6,502 nt of DNA from Nitrososphaerota archaeon (GTDB taxonomy: Archaea; Thermoproteota; Nitrososphaeria; Nitrososphaerales; CADDZS01): contig JAPCJV010000104.1 of NCBI GenBank assembly GCA_027886785.1, forward strand, positions 1 through 6,502. The letters are read 5' to 3'. Position 1 is the first letter of the stretch. Every line of letters begins with the position of its first letter. Below are positions 1 to 5,690 of this stretch, piece by piece. The notes beneath the pieces were generated by a model. That model ran no database searches. It had not been told where the DNA came from and saw only the letters and a list, made by a program, of their open reading frames with translations. A program made the translations under genes and the position numbers.

Positions 1-140
1 AAGAAGTTCACGCAACGGGCGCCGAAGTATTGGTAACCGCCACGCCCAACGAGCAGTTGCATGTTTCCGAAGTTCTCGCAAAACAGAAATCGAATCTTCA
101 GATCGTCGATGTCATGCAAATTCTCGCGCAGTGTATGTAG
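1..140 (+). CDS. C-terminal end of a putative CCG-domain Fe-S oxidoreductase (5' partial)
   Basis: An open frame enters from the left edge (first full codon at base 3) and ends with TAG at 138-140, leaving 45 residues. The tail contains TGAEVLVTATP and ends with IVDVMQILAQCM. This pattern, 'GA-hydrophobic strand-(C/N)P-x-C... then V-x-(D/H)-(I/V)-x-(E/Q)-L-L-A', matches the end of the cysteine-rich CCG domain in GlcF, LutA, GlpC and HdrB-type proteins. Those proteins pass electrons between flavins, ETF or quinones through Fe-S clusters. In the family this stretch normally carries one or two cysteines (CPxC or NPGC); here it reads TPNE, so the ligands are missing at that place. The other cluster motifs lie outside the window. 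With an acyl-CoA dehydrogenase downstream, a role in ETF re-oxidation is attractive but inferred. The family call rests on a short piece and could be wrong; that it is a real coding end is more certain, because the frame is open and protein-like. Confidence 0.5.
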   Translation, partial: EVHATGAEVLVTATPNEQLHVSEVLAKQKSNLQIVDVMQILAQCM

Positions 141-162
141 CGCTTGGAATTCTAAATAAGAG

Positions 163-195
163 GCGCAAATTTTAAGCCATTAGGAAATTTTTCGC
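163..195. promoter_or_regulatory. Imperfect inverted repeat between the Fe-S gene end and the FAD oxidoreductase
   Basis: GCG (163-165) pairs with CGC (193-195) and AAATTT (167-172) pairs with AAATTT (185-190). They are separated by a 1-by-2 internal loop (C166 against T191-T192) and enclose a 12-base loop. The structure sits in the 69-base gap, 15 bases before the TTG start of the next gene. It could be an operator palindrome or a weak stem in the transcript. It is A/T-rich and may be chance. A TATA-like string (TTTTAAG, 171-177) lies inside it. Confidence 0.25.
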
Positions 196-209
196 GGAAC
201 AGAAAATAA

Positions 210-1808
210 TTGCAAGCTTCAAAAGATTTTGATGTTATTGTCATCGGTGCAGGGCATAACGGTCTCACCTGTGCATCGTACCTGGCAAAGGCCGGGATGA
301 CAGTCCTCGTTCTTGAACAGTATAAATCAGTGGGGGGAATGACGCTCACTGAAGAAATCACCCTCCCCGGATTTAAGAGCGATATCCATTCTTATTCCCA
401 CACCTTCGACTTGCTCTCTCCGGCAATAGAGGATCTGGAACTGAAAAAATACGGGTTGGATTTTGTTTTTCCCGATCCTACCTTCTCCAACGTATTTCCG
501 GATGGAAAGACAGTATCCGTCTGGCGCAATCTCGAAAAGACATGCGAAAGCATTGCGAAATTTTCGAAGAAAGACGCCGAATCTTGGCGCCGGCTGCATG
601 AAATGTATCTCGGGGGTAAACAAAATACGATCAAACTTCTCTTCGGACCTCCGCCTCCCTACGGGATACTTGCAACCGAACTAGAAAAATCGGCCGCTGG
701 GATGGAAATTTTCCGGTCTCTACTGATCTCAGTTAGGACGTGGGCTAACGAGTGGTTCGAGTCAGACGAGGTAAAGACGCTCTTCGGATCGTGGGCGATG
801 CATGCTGGATTCTCGTTGGAGGATTCTAACGGAGCCGATTTTGTTTTCCTGATTACTTCAATTTGTCAAGATTCCGGAAACGGCTTGGTAAGGGGAGGTT
901 CAGGAGGGATTGCACAAGCGCTTACAAAATATTTGATGGTTCACGGAGGAAATGTGTTGACGAATGCGTTCGTGGACAGGGTCATCGTAACAAATGATGT
1001 GGCGACGGGCGTGCAACTGAAGGATGGCAGGTCGTTTAATGCAAGAAAAGCCGTCGTGTCCGCTGTAGATCCAAGACAGACTTTCCTGCGGTTCATCGGA
1101 GAGGATAAACTTGACCCTCTGCTCGCGCACAAGGTAAAAAGAATGGATTTTGGTAGCGCTGTAGGTACCATGCACTACGCTTTGGATTCCCAGCCGAAAT
1201 ATATTGGAGGGGATGAAGTAGACAACGCAGCCTACGTTCATCTGACACCCAACTTTGACTCGATGGCCAAAGTTTGTTACGAATGCAGAGCAGGCCTGAT
1301 TCCCGAAAATCCTTGGTACCTTGCAACCAACGACTCTGTTTTTGACAAATCCAGGGCTCCTCAGGGAAAATACGTGATAAAGTTCCTTCTCTGCAACCTG
1401 CCTTACAGAATAAAGGGAGATGCCCGAAAAGAGATCTCGGAAGGGGATTGGGATCTAGTGAAAGAGAAAGTTGCGGACCGCGTCGAAGACAACGCCTCAC
1501 ATTATATTAGGAATCTAAGGCAGATCAAACTAAAGAGGGTCGTAGAATCGCCAGTCGACCTTGAAAGAAGAAATCCGAATACTGTCGAGGGGAGTTTATT
1601 GAATGGAGCAGCGCAGATCGAACAATTCTTCGGCTTTAGGCCCTTCCCCGGATATTCTCAGTACAAGACAAACATTGAGAAATTGTATATGTGTGGTTCC
1701 TGTACCCACCCCGGTCCCGGTGTGTCGACTGCACCCGGCTACAACGCCTCAAGGATCATACTGCAGGATTTAGATGTCAATTTCAACAATTTGACCTCCC
1801 TCCGATAA
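210..1808 (+). CDS. FAD-dependent phytoene-dehydrogenase-like oxidoreductase (COG1233/PYROXD2-like)
   Basis: This is a 532-residue soluble flavoprotein of the phytoene desaturase/amine-oxidase fold. The N-terminal Rossmann site is clear: DVIVIGAGHNGL at 8-19 (GxGxxG at 13-18), then LVLEQ with Glu36 to bind the FAD ribose, and a VGGMT turn at 41-45. The C-terminal FAD-closing motif is at 492-513 (LYMCGSCTHPGPG followed by STAPGYNA). Length is normal for the family. Members oxidise or isomerise C-C bonds on hydrophobic substrates, but most bacterial and archaeal PYROXD2-like copies have no known substrate; no carotenoid gene is nearby, so a carotenoid role is not supported. The start must be TTG at 210: an in-frame TAA lies at 207-209 and the next Met (residue 30) is behind the FAD site. 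No good Shine-Dalgarno is seen. It is followed 93 bases later by the acyl-CoA dehydrogenase, likely in one operon. No signal peptide or membrane segment is seen. Arginine is mostly AGR (about 17 of 25). Confidence 0.92.
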   Translation: MQASKDFDVIVIGAGHNGLTCASYLAKAGMTVLVLEQYKSVGGMTLTEEITLPGFKSDIHSYSHTFDLLSPAIEDLELKKYGLDFVFPDPTFSNVFPDGKTVSVWRNLEKTCESIAKFSKKDAESWRRLHEMYLGGKQNTIKLLFGPPPPYGILATELEKSAAGMEIFRSLLISVRTWANEWFESDEVKTLFGSWAMHAGFSLEDSNGADFVFLITSICQDSGNGLVRGGSGGIAQALTKYLMVHGGNVLTNAFVDRVIVTNDVATGVQLKDGRSFNARKAVVSAVDPRQTFLRFIGEDKLDPLLAHKVKRMDFGSAVGTMHYALDSQPKYIGGDEVDNAAYVHLTPNFDSMAKVCYECRAGLIPENPWYLATNDSVFDKSRAPQGKYVIKFLLCNLPYRIKGDARKEISEGDWDLVKEKVADRVEDNASHYIRNLRQIKLKRVVESPVDLERRNPNTVEGSLLNGAAQIEQFFGFRPFPGYSQYKTNIEKLYMCGSCTHPGPGVSTAPGYNASRIILQDLDVNFNNLTSLR

Positions 1809-1901
1809 ATCTTCGCAACCGAGAAAAACTCATTTAACGTTCGCATAGCTCGCGATGGAACAGATTTCGGAATCATTTACTTGGAGAAGTGAATTGAAGA
1901 A

Positions 1902-3086
1902 ATGGTAGAGTACAAACTTTCGGAAAAGCAGCTCGGGCTTCAAAAATCTGCGAAGGATTTCGCCGAAACTGAACTGAAACCGGTGGCACAAGAATTCGAT
2001 AGAAAAACCAATCCTTGTGAATGTTTTCCGTCTGAAGTCTACGCAAAGTCCGTCGAGAGGGGATTTCAAGGAATCTATGTACCTCAAGAGTATGGCGGCC
2101 TGGGTCTGGGAGATTTCGAAGCCGCATTGGTGTTTGAAGAAATTGGAGCGGCGGACGCGGGATTTGGGAGTGCACTGTGCATTTCAGCTGCCATTTCTCA
2201 GGGGATCATTCATTTTGGAACAAAAGATCAGAAAGAGAGCTGGCTCCCAAAAATTGCGAGAAAAGGAGATTGCGTCCTCGGATTTGGCGTCACAGAATAT
2301 GGCGCGGGCTCTGAGGCTTACGTCGCCAATGCGGATCCCAAGGTGGGGCTCCAGACCACATCTCGGCTTGAAGGAAAGGACTACATCGTAAACGGAAGAA
2401 AACATTTCATTTCCAACGGTGGAGTCGGCAAGCTGTACGGGCTTGCAACCCGTAGTACTATGGATAGGCCCATGTTCGAGACCATAACCATTTTCATGGT
2501 CGACGAGGCCACTCCCGGTTTCAGGATTGGGAAAATCGAAGATAAGATGGGACAGAGGCTGATGTTAAACGGAGAGCTAATTTTTGAAAATGCGCGCGTT
2601 CCCTTAGAAAACCGACTGGGTGAAGAAAAGCAGGGGGCGGGCGTCATGGTCGATGTAGCTTGCAGCACCACCGTGACCATAGGAGCGACTATGGTCGGTT
2701 TGGCCAGGGCCGCTTACGAGGCGGCGCATCAGTATGCCCTAAAAAGAATCTCAGGGGGCCAACCACTCATAAATCATGAAGCAATTTCTCTTCTCTTGGC
2801 TGACATGAAAATAGGAATCGAGAGCGCGAGGGCGCTATTATGGCAGGTAGCTTGGATGAATGACAATGTAAGGAGGGATTATCCCCAGTCTGCTATGGTC
2901 AAAGTATATTGTGCTGAAGTCGCAAAAATGGCAACGAACCACGCTCTGCAGATTCACGGCGGATTTGGTTACATGAGGGACAGCGGCCCGATTGAGAAAT
3001 ATGTGAGAGACGCGACAGTCGCCACCATTTATGACGGGACCGGAGAAGTACTGAAGCAGTGGGTCTCCGGGTCGCAGCATTTCTAG
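1902..3086 (+). CDS. Acyl-CoA dehydrogenase family flavoprotein
   Basis: At 394 residues this is a full-length acyl-CoA dehydrogenase: helical N-domain (about 1-125), beta domain (126-235) and C-terminal helical domain (245-394). It would oxidise an acyl-CoA at C2-C3 with FAD and hand electrons to ETF. Signature 1 is GVTEYGAGSE at 129-138, with Glu138 where Asp is usual. The beta-domain FAD segment is YIVNGRKHFISNG at 161-173. Signature 2 starts QIHGGFGYMRD at 350-360, but one extra residue separates it from the K-x3-D end (K366, D370). The usual catalytic Glu before GT (IYEGT in medium- and short-chain enzymes) is Asp378 in IYDGT. The alternative base position used by isovaleryl- and long-chain enzymes appears to be Thr. 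These changes suggest a non-standard substrate or a slower base. ATG 1902 is set by an in-frame TGA at 1890-1892; GGAG at 1883-1886 is rather far for a Shine-Dalgarno. Ends 45 bases before the Mo subunit. Family certain, substrate unknown. Confidence 0.95.
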   Translation: MVEYKLSEKQLGLQKSAKDFAETELKPVAQEFDRKTNPCECFPSEVYAKSVERGFQGIYVPQEYGGLGLGDFEAALVFEEIGAADAGFGSALCISAAISQGIIHFGTKDQKESWLPKIARKGDCVLGFGVTEYGAGSEAYVANADPKVGLQTTSRLEGKDYIVNGRKHFISNGGVGKLYGLATRSTMDRPMFETITIFMVDEATPGFRIGKIEDKMGQRLMLNGELIFENARVPLENRLGEEKQGAGVMVDVACSTTVTIGATMVGLARAAYEAAHQYALKRISGGQPLINHEAISLLLADMKIGIESARALLWQVAWMNDNVRRDYPQSAMVKVYCAEVAKMATNHALQIHGGFGYMRDSGPIEKYVRDATVATIYDGTGEVLKQWVSGSQHF

Positions 3087-3113
3087 AGGAGTCTTTTCAG
3101 CCTAAAAGAACTC

Positions 3114-3119
3114 GGGGAG
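3114..3119 (+). promoter_or_regulatory. Shine-Dalgarno-like GGGGAG before the Mo-hydroxylase large subunit
   Basis: GGGGAG lies 12 bases before ATG 3132, a slightly long but usable spacing. It supports ATG 3132, which is also forced by an in-frame TAG at 3126-3128. Among the complete genes here it is the clearest ribosome-binding candidate and suggests internal translation of a polycistronic message. Confidence 0.5.
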
Positions 3120-3131
3120 AAATGTTAGAAA

Positions 3132-5543
3132 ATGGCACAGGTAGCAGTTGCAACACAAAAACAGCTCGTGGGACAGAGAATCAAGCGCAAGGAGGATCTA
3201 CGGTTAGTCACAGGAACGGGACGATATATCGATGATCTAAACCTGCAGAATTTGCACCATGTGGCAATATTGAGAAGTCCCTACGCGCATGCGAAAATTA
3301 GGAAGATCGATGCGTCAAGGGCACTTTCTCTTCCTGGTGTAATCGCGGTTCTCACGGGAAAAGACATCGTCGAAATGAGTAATCCGATGGCAGTCGCTCC
3401 TCCAATTCCGATCTCATATTACTCGATGGCTGTGGAGAAAGTACGGTTCGTGGGGGAACCGGTTGCAGCAGTCGTGGCTCGAGACAGGTATGTCGCAGAA
3501 GATGCTTTGGAGCTCATCGATGTGCAATACGATCCTCTGCCTCATGTTCTCACAATTGAGGATGCAATCGATCCTAAATCGCCCCTAGTTCATGACGAGG
3601 TAAAATCGAACTTTGCTTGGAAAAAGAAACTCACCTATGGAAATGTCGATAAGGATTTCGAGGGTTCGGACGAAGTAATTACTGAAAAATTTTCGGTTCA
3701 CCGGGTAAGCTCGGCCCCGATGGAGACGTTTGGAGTGGTCGCGCATTTCGACAAGTTTTCCAAGTCCCTACTGGTTCACTCTACAAGCCAGATTCCGGGG
3801 GCACTCCTCGCAATCCTGTCTGGTTCACTCAAAGTTCCCCAATCTCAGATTCGCCTCGTAACCGGAGACATCGGGGGTGGCTTTGGAGTAAAGTTGGGAT
3901 TGCCTTACTTGATCCTCATGAGCGTCATCTCGATGAAGACGGGAGTTCCGGTGAAGTACGTTGAAGATCGACGCGAGAGTCTTTTGGGTCTCCAGCACGG
4001 AAGCGAGACCGAGTACGAGGTACAAGCTGCGGTTAACAGGGATGGGACGGTAAAGAGCCTTCGCATTGAAGTGTTTGAAAATATCGGTGCATATCCCGCC
4101 TTTCCGGAGCCAGAAGGGATTCTGGAGCAGCTGTACTGCGGGGCGTATAAGATCGGAAGCTATGCCCTAAATGCCAATGTGGTAATGTCCAACAAGTGTG
4201 TGACCGGGCCATGTCGAGGGTACGGCAGATACAATGTGGCGTTTATGCTGGAACGTCTGATGGATTCTATTACGAAGAAATACGGATTAGACCCCAGCGA
4301 GGTAAGATTCAAGAATTTTATTCAGCCTAACGAGTTTCCCTACACTGCCCCAAATGGCAATCTCTACGACAGTGGTAATTATTCCGAAAATTTGAGGAAG
4401 GCTCTCGAAGTATTCGGGTACGATGCGGCGCGAATGGAGCAAAGGCGCGCAAGGGATGACGGCAGACTCCTAGGGATCGGAATGGCGTTCATCATAGAAA
4501 TCGGGACCCCCAACTTTGCGCACTTTAGCCTCGTTACCGACAAACCACCGTACTCTCTCCTCAGCAACAACACTGAGATCGCGACTGTAAGGATCGAAAC
4601 CACAGGAAAAGTTAGCGTAACGAGCGGGCTCTCCCCTCAAGGTCAGGGACATGAGACCGTAATTTCGCAGATTGTGGGAGACGAATTAGGCGTTCTCTAC
4701 GATGACGTATTCGTGGATCCGGGATTCGACAGCAGTACTCATCCTTTCACTGGAGCTTCGGGAACCTACGGTAGCAGGTTTGCGGGAGTCGGTGCGAGCG
4801 CGGCCGCTCTGGCTGCGAGAAAAGTAAGGGAAAAACTCCTTACGATAGCGGGACTGATGATCGGGGAGAAACCAGATAACCTTGACATTGCGAACGGTCT
4901 GATTTTTGCCAAGAATTTCCCTGCGAAGGCGATACCGATTCATGCGGTTGCAGGAGCAACATACTACCACTCCCTCATACTGCCCAAGGACCTCGAGCCG
5001 AATCTGTCCGCGACGGCGGTCTACGGAGTTTCAACCGGTACGATGCCCGACCCTCAAGGCAAAATGAACAATGGGCTCACGTACGCGAGCGCCGCCCATC
5101 TGGCACTCGTCGAGGTAGACCCGGAGACCGGCAAAGTGAAGGTATTGAGGTACGTCGCAGTGGACGATTGTGGGAAGCAGTTGAACCCATTGCTCGTAGA
5201 TGGACAGTCTCACGGATCCATTGCACACGCGCTTTCCTGGGCTTTCTTCGAGGAACTGAAGTATGACACTGAGGGGCAGCTCGTGTCTTCGAGCTTCATC
5301 GATTATCTCGCACCGACAGCGGTGGATATGCCGGATATTATGGTCGACCGGATCGAGACGCCTTCCCCGTTCACAGTCCTGGGGTCGAAGGGATTTGGTG
5401 AAGGAGGTTCGATGCCTGTAATGCCTGTTGTTGCCTCCGCGATAGAAGTCGCATTGGGGTTCAACAGATCAGTCGAGCTCAGAAATTCTCACATGGCGCC
5501 TGAAATTATTTGGAATCTTGGGAAGAAAATTCCAACTAGATAG
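3132..5543 (+). CDS. Xanthine/aldehyde oxidase-family molybdopterin-binding large subunit (CoxL/XdhA-like)
   Basis: This 803-residue protein is the Mo-cofactor subunit of a molybdenum hydroxylase, which inserts an oxygen from water into a C-H bond of a heterocycle, aldehyde or acyl-CoA ring. The N-terminal 'hammerhead' domain covers about 14-140 (GQRIKRKEDLRLVTGTGRYI at the start). Mo-cofactor motifs follow: TGDIGGGFG at 244-252, GQGHET at 504-509, GTYGSR at 544-549, and the C-terminal GFGEGG with catalytic Glu757. The active-site loop is GPCRGYGR (359-366), close to the AYRGAGR form of 'form II' enzymes and unlike the AYRCSFR loop of true CO dehydrogenase, so CO oxidation is unlikely. The usual HGGxAQG motif reads HGSIAHA (694-700). 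No signal peptide is seen; probably cytoplasmic. The [2Fe-2S] and FAD subunits that such enzymes need are not adjacent, which is unusual. It sits 45 bases after the acyl-CoA dehydrogenase. Family certain; substrate unknown (aldehyde, aromatic acyl-CoA or N-heterocycle possible). Confidence 0.95.
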   Translation: MAQVAVATQKQLVGQRIKRKEDLRLVTGTGRYIDDLNLQNLHHVAILRSPYAHAKIRKIDASRALSLPGVIAVLTGKDIVEMSNPMAVAPPIPISYYSMAVEKVRFVGEPVAAVVARDRYVAEDALELIDVQYDPLPHVLTIEDAIDPKSPLVHDEVKSNFAWKKKLTYGNVDKDFEGSDEVITEKFSVHRVSSAPMETFGVVAHFDKFSKSLLVHSTSQIPGALLAILSGSLKVPQSQIRLVTGDIGGGFGVKLGLPYLILMSVISMKTGVPVKYVEDRRESLLGLQHGSETEYEVQAAVNRDGTVKSLRIEVFENIGAYPAFPEPEGILEQLYCGAYKIGSYALNANVVMSNKCVTGPCRGYGRYNVAFMLERLMDSITKKYGLDPSEVRFKNFIQPNEFPYTAPNGNLYDSGNYSENLRKALEVFGYDAARMEQRRARDDGRLLGIGMAFIIEIGTPNFAHFSLVTDKPPYSLLSNNTEIATVRIETTGKVSVTSGLSPQGQGHETVISQIVGDELGVLYDDVFVDPGFDSSTHPFTGASGTYGSRFAGVGASAAALAARKVREKLLTIAGLMIGEKPDNLDIANGLIFAKNFPAKAIPIHAVAGATYYHSLILPKDLEPNLSATAVYGVSTGTMPDPQGKMNNGLTYASAAHLALVEVDPETGKVKVLRYVAVDDCGKQLNPLLVDGQSHGSIAHALSWAFFEELKYDTEGQLVSSSFIDYLAPTAVDMPDIMVDRIETPSPFTVLGSKGFGEGGSMPVMPVVASAIEVALGFNRSVELRNSHMAPEIIWNLGKKIPTR

Positions 5544-5633
5544 AATTCAAACGAATAGAGATCACATGCTTGAACTCAATATTTGAACACCTCGAATCGT
5601 AACAAAAACTAACGGAATATGAGCACAACCGAC

Positions 5634-5668
5634 TTGCATGTTTTGTGGTCGCAATAAGATAAATAAAA
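5634..5668 (+). promoter_or_regulatory. Candidate promoter of the luciferase-like gene
   Basis: The gap 5544-5690 contains an A/T block ATAAGATAAATAAAA at about 5654-5668. Its centre lies about 30 bases before ATG 5691, the distance expected for an archaeal TATA box serving a leaderless transcript; no Shine-Dalgarno precedes this ATG, which fits. A bacterial reading is also possible: TTGCAT (5634-5639), 15 bases, then TAAGAT (5655-5660). Either way a promoter here would separate this gene from the upstream group. No clear stem plus T-run terminator was seen after the stop at 5543. Confidence 0.45.
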
Positions 5669-5690
5669 CAATCAACTATTTGGCCTCCAA

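Noticed and set aside
1093..1500. A 135-codon open frame on the minus strand inside the FAD oxidoreductase.
   Set aside because: It lies wholly antisense to a conserved protein and its translation shows no domain; it is a shadow frame.
210..1808. A carotenoid (phytoene desaturase) pathway role for the FAD protein.
   Set aside because: No phytoene synthase or other carotenoid gene is in the window, and the sequence looks like the broader PYROXD2-like group.
1855..1908. A 17-codon frame starting ATG 1855 and ending with TAG 1906-1908, overlapping the acyl-CoA dehydrogenase start.
   Set aside because: It could couple translation to the next gene, but it is very short, has no ribosome-binding site and no recognisable peptide; chance is the simpler reading.
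3122..3235. ATG at 3122 opening a frame of about 37 codons ahead of and overlapping the Mo subunit.
   Set aside because: It has no family resemblance and overlaps strong conserved coding in another frame; only ATG 3132 gives the hammerhead domain.
3132..5543. Annotation of the Mo subunit as aerobic carbon monoxide dehydrogenase.
   Set aside because: The copper-binding loop AYRCSFR is absent and the CoxM and CoxS genes are not adjacent.
5570..5588. Repeated TTGAAC (5570-5575 and 5583-5588) with an inverted TTCAAA at 5546-5551.
   Set aside because: Six-base matches in an A/T-rich gap are expected by chance and are far from the promoter candidate.
5544..5690. A transcription terminator after the Mo subunit.
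   Set aside because: No stem followed by a T-run could be found by eye; an archaeal T-rich terminator is also not evident.
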